Assembly: GCA_021234155.1 (NCBI GenBank)
Contig: JAJEKV010000242.1
Coordinates: 434,001-498,000 of the forward strand
DNA length: 64,000 nt
Direction of reading: 5' to 3'
Source: Isoetes taiwanensis
Lineage: Eukaryota; Streptophyta; Lycopodiopsida; Isoetales; Isoetaceae
In this document: positions 23,193-33,920 of the stretch, piece after piece
Layout: every line of letters begins with the position of its first letter
Position numbering within the stretch: the first letter of the stretch is position 1
The notes under the pieces: model-generated
The model's input: only the letters and a program-made list of their open reading frames with translations
What the model was told of the DNA's origin: nothing
Databases searched by the model: none
Translations under genes and position numbers: made by a program

Positions 23193-24599
23193 AAAATTAC
23201 TAACAGTGGCACCAACGTTAACGAAATTGGTAACATTAGCACTGTCATTTACAAAATCACTAACACTGGCACTAACATCAACACAATGACTAAAAGTGGC
23301 ACCAATGTTATAAAGGTGAGAAACCTTAGCACTATAAGAAAAAATGCTCTATTATCAACCATCAATAGCACTAAAACTTGCTAGCACGACAAGAACGTGC
23401 AGATTAATTCCATTAGCAGACACAATTCATATTAGCATCAATACTTCAAAACTTATAAAAGATATTAGTAATTAGTAAACGTCAAAAATACTTAGTAAAA
23501 AACTTTTCTACAGATAGTATACCTGGCTCACATCAAGGTAATGTGTTGGATGCTTAGGATGTTTTCTGCTATCAGATCTGACGTCCTTGAAGTTAGGCGA
23601 AACTCTGGTGTAGTTTGTCCAATAATTCGCAACTTTTTCAATCACTTCTTGGCTCAGGGAATCCTTTCCCTTCTGCCTCCCCCCAAAAGCCCATAATGCG
23701 TTTTTATTACTAATTGCAACACGATGCTTTTTAGCTCTGGAACAGTTCCTTGGATGTATTCCTAAAGCCTTGGTAGCTAATCTTTTGCTACCATGCCTGA
23801 CCTTTCCAAGTGCCATGACTAATGTTGCTCTTTTTGCTGCTAATTTGTTATTGGACTCCACTCCTTTCACATGATGTATGGTTTCTTATGCTACCGACAA
23901 TTTCACTGTGAACAATCTTTTCCTTATCAGACACTGCAACCTGCATAACTTTGATGTTCTCCACTTCTTTCTTCTGGTCTGTAGACATCGAACCTGTCAA
24001 ATCCAAAAACATTTTTGTGATTACGGAGGCTGCATGTTGCAATTGCTTTTTGAGTGCTCAATACTCCAATCTAAATTTTCATTTGACAATTGTTGCCTCA
24101 TCTTGCTTGCTCTTTGCTGTTGCTTCTGCAAACGCCATTTCCTTCTCCTGTCTTCATCATTAGTCATTAGATCACAAGAAGCCTGAATAAAAATTGGATG
24201 GAAAGAAAGAAATGAGATCTCTCTCCCCCGAGAAAGGGGGAATCAACCAACCCCCGATATTCTCGTTAATTTTGAATTTCTCTCTTCCCATAATACTAAA
24301 AAATAATGCTAATTTGGGTGGACAAAAGGACACTAAAAATGAGACACCGTAAGATGCGAGGACCCATGAGTTATTTGGAAGTGCAAGCTTGTTAGTTGTC
24401 CCCTCATGTTATTTGCACAGTAAATTAGAAAACTGAGCCATGGCACTTGAGTTCTGATTCTTTTCATCTCAGATGCCTACATATTTTTGGGTGCCTCCTT
24501 CTACACGCAGTACATACATTCAGATACAGAAAAGAAAATCTTGTAGGTTGTCGCAATGCCGAGAGCCATTTGATACCAAACTTTTATATTTTTGATGAT

Positions 24600-25570
24600 A
24601 AGATACTTAGATCAACCACATTATGAGCTGTGAGCAGAGAGCATCTATGGCCATCCGAGAAGAAGTATAGATGATAAAAGATCTCTTCAAACAATGGGCG
24701 ACTACTCATTTTGTGAAAAATATACTGGATGGAGTATCAGTGGATAATCCATTATGAATTGTGGATGGATATTGTAGTCACATTGATCTTGAGGTGATTG
24801 AGGCAGCGAGGGAAATAGGCTTGCATTTTTTTGTTCTCCTACCACATACAAGCCACAAGCTTCAACATTGGATGTATCATGTTATAGATATGAAGAGTGG
24901 TTTTCAGGCCATGGGAGTCTAGACATTCACTAGACTTGTTGTACCAGCTAGTGCAGATGTCATAACATCTACTTCTAATACTGTTGATGTAGCAACAACA
25001 ACCAATGTTGATGGTCCGACCACCATAAGACTTAATGCTGATGCAACAGGTCTAAACAATTTGTCCATTAGTAACAATACTGATCGAGCCATACAATGCC
25101 AATGTAACTCTCGCACATAATATGCCAGCAAGTGATTTGCACCAAAATTATGATAATCTAGCAGATACTCCTTATGATTTAATCATTGCAAATAATCTGC
25201 CCACAAATGGCCCACATGAAGGTATCATTAATGTAATTTAATTTTTCCAATAATGCTTTAGTTAATATCGATTTGAGAATTTTAAAATAACCGATGTTGA
25301 TGTAGCAACACATGTTGGTGTGGCAACTAATTTTAGTGTGGCAACTGCAAATAATCTGCCATCATCTTATTTGGTTCAGCAAGCATGTAACATTGTTGTA
25401 AACATTGTTTCTAATCTTGCTGCCTCGACAAATATCTCAATTCCTTTGAAAATCACTTTTGTTGTTAATGGAGTTTCAGCCGCAGATGCGACTAAAATTA
25501 ATTACCACCAAGTCCTTCAGCTTGAGAAATACAAGAATACAATTTACCCATTAAAAGATTACTTATAATT
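24600..25570 (+). pseudogene. Pogo/CENP-B-like DDE transposase remnant
   Basis: Around 24758-24922 the plus strand reads IVDGYCSHIDLEVIEAARE then FVLLPHTSHKLQHW, the second catalytic block of the DDE_1 family (usual LLLDGHGSH ... A....I.L..LP.HTSH.LQPLD). The conserved Asp is present in VDGYCSH; the family's LQPLD is LQHWM here. A stop lies just before VDGYCSH and another at 24920-24922, so the gene is broken. Downstream to 25568 there are open stretches rich in Asn, Thr and Ala that may be the degraded C-terminal tail. The N-terminal DNA-binding domains were not identified. It lies next to the other transposase-like remnant but in the opposite orientation. Confidence 0.65.
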
Positions 25571-25859
25571 ACATCCTGTTATCTTTACAACTAATTTTTA
25601 GCCTGAATCACTTAAGCATACTATCATCCCCGGTGTAAGCTATCAACCACCCACCTGATTACGCTGTCTTTGCAATTGTCCTGCTCACACTCCAAATCTC
25701 CTTCATAGAAACTCCTCCTCAGAAGGTTTGCCTCAGAGCAAAAATCCCAATTCCTCTACAATTTAGTATTTATAGATTTCCTGTATAAACATCATATACA
25801 TACCATGTATGTATTTTTCCAACTCCAGTATCAATTTAATGGTCCCTCATAATCATACT

Positions 25860-26134
25860 AAATTGTATTAATTTACTTACATCAATCGCTAACCCGCCAG
25901 TCTCGTTACACACACAGTGACCGGCTATAAGCCTAGCACACTATAGGAGTCCTGTAGCTGTGCTAGGCAGGACCCCACACCCGATTCACCATCATACTCG
26001 TTATTTGGTGCTGAACCACATCATAGCATCCTCAGCAGGTTGGCTCTTATGCATAGGTCGCAATTATTGGGTATTAAGGGGTCTGGCTAGAGACATCTCT
26101 ATTGCTAAGAGGTTGTCAAATCTATTCTATTCTT
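25860..26134 (+). mobile_element. Possible LINE 3' end with (TTCTA)n tail
   Basis: A GC-richer block (CCTGTAGCTGTGCTAGGCAG) ends in TCTATTCTATTCTTAA at 26121-26136, like the tails at 1058-1090 and 42343-42363. No coding sequence is attached, so this is a 3' fragment at most. Confidence 0.4.
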
Positions 26135-26136
26135 AA

Positions 26137-26670
26137 ATCCCAATACACAGAGGGAGCAGAAAGAAAGAATATAAACACCATCTATGTATCCAGAACAACA
26201 TACGAAAGAGAATTTAATCATTCCATCTATTCAAAGAAGTGTTAGCAGAAATAGAAGCTATCTAGGGACTAACCAGTCTCTTGGCTGGAGCCGTTGTCAC
26301 GGAAGGCTTCCATAGCTGGGGTCTGTTGGCAAAGACTGGCGAAAACTGGATAAGGCTGGTAGCTGCTGCTCCTCCTCCCCAATTCGAATTTAGGCAGAAA
26401 TGGGGATAGGACCCCTATTTCTCCAACCAAAATAGCAAGTCCCCCTTGGCCAATCGATTTGGGCCAGGTGGCACCCCCTTATTGGTGACATTTAATATAA
26501 TTAGACTCCTATTAGCATAATTAGGTTAATTATCCTCTAATTTTATTAGCATAGCTAATAAAATCCATTTAAGTGAATCTAAGTTATTCCCTATTGACCC
26601 TTAAGGTTTTAATTAAATATTGATGACGTGTCATGGTATGCATACGTATACTGTATAGATACCTGGAACG
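26137..26670. other. Sequence next to the gypsy integrase, possible 3' LTR remnant
   Basis: The expected place for the 3' LTR of the gypsy element. The words CTAGGGACTAACCAG (26270s) and TTGTCACG (26297) resemble pieces of the candidate 5' LTR near 34026 and 33921, but most of the sequence does not match, so an LTR pair cannot be claimed. Confidence 0.3.
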
Positions 26671-27539
26671 TCACAGAAAGACATAGTCTCCTTCCTCATA
26701 GGAGACATCTCGTCTATGCTTATTAGCACTAGACTTATATCGACCCTGAGCCCTTTGCAAATTCAACTTGCATTGACGCAGTATTGCATCCATATTCTGA
26801 AGCATAATCACAGCTGCTTCTGCTTTGAGATACTTGTGCATCCCAGCATAAGTTCTCGGGTTCCTACCCATCATAGCCACAAAAGGTATCATCTTGATAC
26901 CCGTATGATGGCTATTATTGTAGGCAAATTTCAAGTAGGGCAAATAATCCTCCCACTTAGACTGTTTTTCATGAACAAAACTTCTCAACATATCCTCCAG
27001 GATCATGTGGATTCTCTCAGTTTGTCCATCGGTCTGCGGATGATTCCCACTACTCATACGCAACCGCACGTTTACCCCCTTCATCAGGTCTCTCCAAAAT
27101 AAACCCGTGAACTTGGTATCCCTATCACTTATAATAGATAGCAAAAACTCAAATGTCGGAAACACATACTGCATGTAAGCTGCAGCTACATAGCATCACC
27201 CCTTAGAGGTATAAACCTAACATACTTAGTCAAGCAATCAACCACTACTAAGATCTGGGTGTGCTGCTTAGTAGTCCGAGGTAATGAGACTACAAAGTCC
27301 ATACTAACACATTCCCACCTCTCATTAGATACTGGAATGGGTTGTAACAGGCCCGAGGTCTTGTCATGGTCAGCTTTCACAGCCTGACACACCAAACAAT
27401 GTGAAACCATTTGTTTCACTTGGTCTTGCAAACCCGGCCAATAACTGGGTTATTCTTCCCAGGCATATGCTCAATACTAAAATGAAATTCATGGAAAAAA
27501 TCAAGCCATCTAGCCTGCCTAGAGCTAATCTCAGCTTGA
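26671..27539 (-). pseudogene. Gypsy RNase H end and integrase, frameshifted
   Basis: The part nearest the hAT insertion resumes the RNase H domain at QAEISSRQARW and gives FSIEHMPGKNNP (conserved connection to integrase). Next come the end of the zinc-binding module (HCLVCQAVKADH), LLQPIPVSNERWECVSMDFV, and VVVDCLTKYVRFIPL with the first catalytic Asp (MDF), then a break near 27183. The second part has SIISDRDTKFTGLFW (second catalytic Asp), HPQTDGQTERIH, and WEDYLPYLKFAYNNSHH, and stops at 26671 after EEGDYVFL. The usual C-terminal chromodomain region is not seen. The catalytic segments are well kept, so inactivation is fairly recent. Confidence 0.85.
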
Positions 27540-27547
27540 CTTTGCAA

Positions 27548-30500
27548 CAATGTTGTTAAAAAACCCGTTTTTTATTTTTAAAGTACCTTTATAAAAATCC
27601 TCACGTTTTTTAAAGGATTTTTATGATTTGGTATAGCCAAAAAACTAGCAAGAGGCACACCAGAAGGCTTTGGCAGGGTTGAACTTAGCCATTTACTGTA
27701 GGAGTTGGCAAGGTGCAATTTGTTTAGAAACTTAAAAAACACTTTTAATATAATTTAAAATCCAATCTATAATGTGGAAAGTTTGAAGCAGGCCCAAGGA
27801 AGTGATGGTTGGAAGTCCATGGTTGTGGGTGTATACATGGAATAAATTCCTATTTTTTGAGTTTTTAGCATATTTGTTTATTAAAATAGTTAGGTGCGCT
27901 TATATAGGACCGTAGTTTGTAAATAAGATTTGACTAAATTATTGCTATTTTTTTTCCTTCTTCTGGGTGATTGTTTTTGTTATTGGAATTGGCTATGCCT
28001 TTCTATTAGGGCATGATTGCAGGTAAAAACAAGTCATTCCTTATGGACTTTCCATTTCAGCCAATGGCATAGCTCAGGTTTGATTCTTGGAAGGTGATTG
28101 GTATGAATTTGAATCTATTGGTTTTTGTAATTAAAATAGGGTTTAAGCATGCTTTTAGCCTTTCAATGGATTTTTGTTTAGACTATTGTGTATTTCTAGT
28201 TTTGCCTTAGGTTTTCTTAGTTGTCGTGATTTAATGTTTATGAGCATGTTACAGAATATTCCTTGATTTTGAAAAATATTCGAGCATCAATTGAAGCCAA
28301 TTGAAGTGCCAATACTTTTATTGCTATTGGTGGTCATGATTGTAAATTAGAAGGCCAACTACGACATCAACAATACTATTTGTTCTTGATCAACATCATA
28401 GCCTTTCACTTGAAATAACAAAGGCACCTATAGATTTGTTAGAATTGGAAGCTATTTACTACTCTCAGCATTGTGCATTTAAGAAGTCACATTTCCAAGT
28501 ACTATTTCAACAAAGAAACAAAGAATGCCCAAAAGCCAACATACATTATTATACAACCAGCCGCATCATTAGCACAGGCCTCGAATTTAGTTTTTGCACT
28601 AACCAGCAAAAATGCCGCCCTTCATCTATACTAATCGGATTTTTGAGAAAAACACCCCTAATTTGCCGGATTTTACACTAATTTTATAAAATTTCGACCG
28701 GAAATTTGCCTGCATCTAGTTTATCAAATCGGATATTTCTAACTTTAATCGGAAATTCTGGGGAGGAACCCCCCTAATTTCGACCCTTGCATTAGCATAG
28801 AAATAAACTTTGATTATTTTCTCAAGTATGTATGAGTACATAATATAGTTCTCCACACAAGCAAAGTTAAAGTGTAATTAATTGTATTTCCACCAAACTA
28901 CAGAACATTGAGAAAAAAACATAGTACATGGTACATTTATGCATACAAGCAGAGATAAAGTTATTTTTTATTTTTTAGCTTACAGAAAAAGGTACTTGGA
29001 TGTACGATATTTGTGTTTTCCAATGGTAATGAAGATGTTGAATACTCTCCAGATGATGGTACAATTCATCTCATGAGCATGAATAAAGAATCTATAGGTA
29101 GCATCTGAAAAATTGGGAAATCAAAGAAGCAGAGGCACTAGTTTGCAAATAATGTTTGATTATGGTGTGCCATTTCATCATGATAATGCATTGGAAAGGC
29201 AAAGTAGGGATGCACTATTGCCTTCATCTACTATTGCTTGCAGCTCTTCAAATTCAATGCCAAGTTCAGACAAGCTTGCTTAACGACCCAAAATAGCGGA
29301 TTTGTTCAAGAAGCTACATAAAGGCATTCTCCTGTGCAAAATCGAAAAACCAAGAAAGCTTAAGGCATAACCCGAATCTACATCAATAAGGTTGCAAAAC
29401 AGCTCATAATGTTGGTTCTACATTACAAAGCAAAAAGTTCCTTTTTGTTTTAGAATGGAGGATTTGGTAAAGAGGGTCGATTCTCCTACAGCTTAAAGTG
29501 TACAACACAAGATTGAGAACATGGTCTTGCTTCAACACTTACATGGGTAGGCATCATATAGGTCCCAACCATTATTCTAATGGTTAGTTGAATCGAATTC
29601 AGATTCCTGCATGCAGTAGATGGTGAAAAAGGCTCATCTCAACATGTGACAAAGAATTCTTTAGGATCACTAAACTGTTGCAAATAAAGATATCTCAACT
29701 GGCTTCATCACTAATACAGAACTCATTACAAATGTAAAGAAACTTACATCTAACTGTAATCATGAAATGCTATGGCTCATTTGGCAGATTTCTTCACTAG
29801 GGTATGGACTGTATAGTTGGCACAACCAGCACTCTTATATGTACTACAATAGCAACTGGTGTTCAATACACAGCATCCAAATGGGTATATGGGTATACAG
29901 TATATCTCCAGCTTGTTACCCAATTTAACCGTCCAAAATAGGAGCTTATGTTTTGAAAGGACACTATTTGCCATGTCCCATGATCCATTCTAAACTTGGG
30001 TAAGCAGCTCTTATCTTGACTTTCGTTTTCCAAAAGATAATGATGGCATTACAAATCAACAAGCAGAAATGGCCTACAAGAAGCTCAGTGTTGAAAAGTG
30101 GCAAAGAATGACAGAGGTAATGTGACTATGTTGGATTGGACAAAGCTACATGTGTTGGAAGGATCCTTCTGATATAAGAGAGCGAAAACATTGCAGAAAT
30201 GCTGGTCTAATGGGAACCAAGCATTTGGTCTTGATTATAGCAGAATCAACGACGGGTCGAATGTGTGTCGTTACACCACTCAAGTTATTGTTACACAGAG
30301 AATCCCTACAAAGGAAGATAATAGTAGCATCAGCTTCAAGGTCCTCTTGAAACATCAAATTATCATGGGTAAGGATGGTTTGCACCATGTGCAATGCTAA
30401 AATTGCTATAGCAGAAGAAGGATTGAAAAAGGTTAGTTGTACTTTGTCAATCCAGTGATCCACAGCTAACCAAAAATAATTGGAACAAAACATGGGCATT

Positions 30501-31541
30501 AGGCTACTTACCTGATATAGATGCTTATTTTTGTGACTTTGTCCATCCAATATGCAGTTGTCTTTGAAACATATGCATCAAGTACCACAAACCCAAGCTC
30601 TGGATATTTTTTTCATGCAGGTAAATCCAAGACAACTAACTCTAACTCTTATTGGGTAACATTGGATGCTGATTCAGGCTCTATACCTCAGATGGACTAA
30701 ACTACCTATGCAAGAGATGAGAACAATTCCAAAGTCTGGCTAGACACGGCCAGATACGTCAACTGCTATTGCAGGCAGTGACAACAGGGCACTATCTGGA
30801 ACTATTGTAGAATTGGACCATTTGAAGAATGTACACCATTGAATTTCATGATCAGAGTGATACTCCTATAAACAGAACTTGGCAAAGCAGAACATGGAAA
30901 AAGCACATCAATGGGCATAAATTTGGGTTCTAACTTTCTACCATAAATAGAGACTTTACCTGGAATTGGACTCACCAAAGGAGAAATGGAACTTTGCACG
31001 AAAGATGGATTTGCTGATTTGAATGCCCCATAAAAGCAGAAATGCTTGCTGCACAGAACTTGTTCGCAAAGATGGAACCGTCTAAAGGCCAGACCTAATG
31101 CATTGTATTCCGGAAACAAAAAACGAAGCAAACTCTAAAGGCAAAATCAGAAGGCAAAATATGCAGCCCTCGGTGGAAAATAATATTAAAAATGATGGCC
31201 TCTTTCGGCGTAGTGGCACCTACAGGTGCTGTGTTACCCACTACCAAAACATTTGCTTGGAAGAATCCTTTTAAAACGGCAAGGCAAAGTCCTGCATTAT
31301 CCGAACAGAAGCAAATGAACTAAAGCATGTCCAGAAAACCGGATCAATATTTTCTACAAAGGGGTCTGGTAGAGAGAAGATCCATCAGCCGGATGAATGC
31401 GAAGAATGGAGTTCGATTGGACAAGGAGAGGAACTGATCGGGAAGAAGGACCTGACCCATTTTCATAACCGTTGATGCTACCGTTGATGTTGAAAAAAAA
31501 AAAAATCTAATGGCAAAAATAATGCCATTTGATCTCCATAC
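27548..31541. other. Interior of the hAT element, no transposase found
   Basis: About 4 kb with short open frames only. If the captured exon kept its downstream intron, part of this interval on the minus strand would be that intron, but no second exon of the same gene was recognised. A phrase at 28770-28790 (CCCCTAATTTCGACCC) is shared with 17229-17252. Confidence 0.4.
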
Positions 31542-31652
31542 CTGATCATCAGATTGACGAGAAGAATAAGCCAGAGAAGACTCTGAGGATGACTCTGGAG
31601 CCGCTGCAATCTTGTCTGACTTTTTCTTCCAAAGCCAGCTTCTCCGATCCAT
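31542..31652 (-). pseudogene. First exon of a filament-like plant protein (FPP), captured
   Basis: Minus strand ATG at 31652 starts MDRRSWLWKKKSDK, the conserved start of filament-like plant proteins, long coiled-coil proteins thought to bind the cytoskeleton or nuclear envelope. The frame runs 37 codons through a Ser-rich stretch and SRQSDDQ, and ends at CAG|GTATGG (31542), exactly where FPP genes have their first intron. The following exons with the coiled coil were not found. The exon lies wholly inside the hAT element, so it was picked up as genomic DNA, not as a spliced transcript. A 5' untranslated part may extend right of 31652. Alone it could encode only a short peptide reading into the intron. 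Confidence 0.75.
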
Positions 31653-32571
31653 GTTCTTTCAAGGAACTTAGGAAGGGGCTTCGTGCCTTCAAATTTGCAC
31701 TTTGATGCACTACCGTAGGCATGTTTTGAATCACCATTATGCAAAACTAAAAACCCTTATCAGCATCAAGGACAACATCACACTGCCATTGCCGCTGCTA
31801 CTATACACGAAAGCTCCGGAAGAAGAGGACTTTTTTTTTGCCTTAACTGCGTACAAAAAGAGGCCCATCAAAATAAATTTCGATAGCTATTTAAGAATCA
31901 TGGCCATGACAAACGACCCGAGCGAGAGACGCCTGGGAAAGACAGGACGCGAAGCCGAGAAAAATCATCTAACCTGTGGTATCTCTTAAATTACATGGAA
32001 TTTTGTAAGCCCTAGGATTAAAATCGAACGGTTTATAATATGACACGTCAACTCCATGTCATAAATACTGATGTGGACATGCAACGTGGATAGGCTAGAA
32101 TTTCAAGAAAGACTGTAGGCCCGGTAGGGCTGGTGTGCTAAAAAAAATTAAAAAAATTGCACATTCTTTCCACTGCTTTATTGGATATATGTGCTATGGT
32201 TAAAATGCGTATTTTTTACTACAAGTTACAAGATGTAGCATGTCAACAAGTAAATCAGAAATTTATGCTGCTACTAGAAACTATTAAGTTCAAGTACAAA
32301 GATATCATAGCTGTTTTGCCATGCAACTCTTAAGAAAGTTCAGATAAATTTTATTATAGAGATTAAGAAATATAAGAATTTCATATATAAGGATAAATAA
32401 GTTCAAGAATATCATATATTTGAATAAACAAAATCACAGTCTAAGGATTTTTAAAGATTTTTTAAGATTTTAAGGATTTTTAAAGATTTTTAAGGATTTT
32501 AAAGATTTTTAACGTATTTTATATGAAATACGTTTTTAAATATACGGATTTTGACGTACTTAACAACATTG

Positions 32572-32933
32572 CTTTGCAAAAACCTCAATGGTTTATGATC
32601 AGTATAGACGACAAACTTGCGTGCTTCCTTACTTGTACCACTTCTCAAGTAATGCCTCCATGTTTTTAGAGCGTGAACTATTGCCAATAGTTCTTGCTCA
32701 TATGTTGCATAATTCTGCTTGGCAGAATTAAGCTTTCGGCTTTCATAAGCCACTACCCGACCTTGTTGCATTAATACAGCCCCAACTGCTTGACCGCAAG
32801 CATCGGTATAAACCTCAAAGGATTCATTGAGATCGGGAACCTTTAGTATGGGGCTACTAACCAACAACCTTTTGACAAGCTCAAAAGCTTCTTGTTGTGC
32901 TTTCTCCCATACATACTCATTATCTTTCTTCAA
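32572..32933 (-). pseudogene. Gypsy RNase H, 5' portion
   Basis: The frame starts in the tail of reverse transcriptase (WEKAQQEAFELVKRLL, SSPILKVPD) and continues as FEVYTDACGQAVGAVLMQ (first catalytic Asp of RNase H), ESRKLNSAKQNYATYEQELLAIV split here as RKLNSAKQNYATYEQE (catalytic Glu) and LLAIVHALKTWRHYL, and VVYTDHKPLRFLQ (catalytic Asp). It is cut by the hAT insertion immediately after. The residues needed for activity are all present. Confidence 0.88.
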
Positions 32934-32967
32934 AATATCAGTGAGTGAAGCTACTACTTCAACTGTA

Positions 32968-33900
32968 TCAAGGCATGTCGCCGGTCATAATGGGGAGCAT
33001 ATTCTTGCCTGAATAGTTTACAAAATTTAGCCCAAGTGCATAGCTTTCGTCCATCTTCAGATGGCTATCCCACCATTCGGCCGCCCGACTCTTAAGCTTC
33101 AATGTGGCATACAATAAACGAGCAGGCTCACTTTTCTTTGTTGCCGCAAAATAAAGCTTCATTTGGTTAAACCAGAGCAAAGCTTGCTCTGGAGTAACAT
33201 CCTTCCCATAGAAATCTGGCATTTTAACCCGATCAAGAGACTTGATCTCTTCATCTGACAATTCTCCCAGAGAATCAGATGGGTTATTACCTTCATGATT
33301 CTCTATATTTACTTGAGGGATCTCAGCTGCAACTCCATTTGCTTGCTATTAACCACTCCAACAGCATCGTTTCTAGGTTCTCCGCTTGACCCCAGACCTA
33401 CGGCAGCACCTCTTGCTTCCTGCAAGTACTTTCCCATGGTGGACATCAGACGATGTTCTCGGGCATTTCCCTCGGAAGCCCAAGTGCTCAACTGCTCTTA
33501 AAAGTTTCCCAAAATTTCCTTGTAGTTTCTGCTCTTTACGAGTTTTCTCAAACTCTTCATTGAGCTGATGGAATCTCTGTTCCAATGGTTCCTTAGTTGC
33601 ATTGTTTTGCCCCTGAGAGTTTTCTACGGAAGGGTTTATGTTACCTGGCTGAGGTTCTCCTCCCTGAAGATCATTCTCCTTGGTAACCACTTCCTGAGTT
33701 TCATTTCTGGCGCCATCTTCCTTGGCCGCCTCAACCTCTGCCTTGAATTCAAATTCAGGCAGATCATCATCCAGATGGATGTCCTGCAAAGCTGGCAGTA
33801 TTCCCTCATCAGCAGGGTGGACTTCTGGCATACCATCCACTGGCTGCCCTGCACCTGCTGGAACATTCCCATAAACATTCTCAGGTCCCTGATCTGCCAT
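32968..33900 (-). pseudogene. Gypsy gag, frameshifted and truncated
   Basis: ATG at 33900 lies 6 bases beyond the primer-binding site and opens MADQGPENVYGN, followed by an acidic Gln/Asn/Glu-rich region. A frameshift near 33480 moves the reading to the frame of STWASEGNAREHRL, and the end carries the retrotransposon-gag core: RVKMPDFYGKDVTPEQALLW, NQMKLYFAATKKSEPAR, YATLKLKSRAAEWWDS. The zinc knuckle, protease and reverse transcriptase that should follow are deleted. The protein packages element RNA in virus-like particles in intact copies. Confidence 0.8.
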
Positions 33901-33904
33901 TATG

Positions 33905-33918
33905 TTCTGATACCAAAA
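33905..33918 (-). promoter_or_regulatory. Primer-binding site of the gypsy element
   Basis: On the minus strand TTTGGTATCAGAAC follows the LTR end and precedes the gag ATG. TGGTATCAGA is complementary to the 3' end of plant initiator methionine tRNA. Confidence 0.8.
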
Positions 33919-33920
33919 TT

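Larger units (their letters stand above)
19707..24186 (-). pseudogene. Decayed transposase-like gene of an unnamed family (SDGAASQFKGK)
   Basis: Minus strand, 5' end at the right. Blocks in order: a basic, coiled-coil-like start near 24160 (DEDRRRRKWRLQKQQ); a helical region near 23700-23550 with LATKALGIHPRNCSRA and TRVSPNFKDVR, then KHPTHYL; a Cys-rich module at 21600-21420 (C.C..C ... CP ... CSKCGVDKMERC); VVDFAENYSF near 20900; WHNEQITI just after; VFSDGAASQFKGKKSFYF near 20660; FWCSGHGKEEHDGAG near 20580; and a C-terminal domain ending at 19707. From memory this order occurs in an uncharacterised family of animal and plant proteins that look like transposases; the Asp of DFAENY and of SDGAA, with a later acidic residue, could form an RNase H-like triad. 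Frameshifts and stops break the frame, and a poly-A insertion at 22047-23192 splits it. No terminal inverted repeats were found. Confidence 0.65.
27548..32571. mobile_element. hAT-type DNA transposon, 5,024 bp, non-autonomous
   Basis: Both ends read CAATGTTGTTAA inward (27548-27559, and the complement at 32560-32571), a perfect 12-bp inverted repeat of hAT style. The 8 bases CTTTGCAA occur directly outside each end (27540-27547 and 32572-32579), a perfect 8-bp target duplication, the hAT hallmark. Next to both ends are arrays of AAGGATTTTTA/TAAAAATCCTT words (27590-27625; 32440-32520), typical transposase-binding subterminal repeats. I found no hAT transposase (no RNase H or dimerisation motif) inside, so it likely moved in trans. 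It holds the first exon of a filament-like plant protein at 31542-31652. The insertion interrupts the RNase H domain of a gypsy element, and the frame is continuous on removing it with one TSD copy. Confidence 0.9.
26671..33920 (-). mobile_element. Ty3/gypsy retrotransposon, internally deleted and interrupted
   Basis: Order on the minus strand: primer-binding site (33905-33918), gag (33900-32968), RNase H (32933-32572), the insertion 27548-32571, end of RNase H and integrase (27539-26671). The order RNase H then integrase is that of Ty3/gypsy. Protease and almost all reverse transcriptase are missing between gag and RNase H, where only about 35 bases remain. Frameshifts occur in gag (near 33480) and integrase (near 27180). 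This copy cannot move by itself. A candidate 5' LTR follows to about 34324. Confidence 0.8.

Noticed and set aside
26137-26670. 3' LTR of the gypsy element
   Set aside because: Only scattered words match the candidate 5' LTR, so an LTR pair and TSD cannot be shown.
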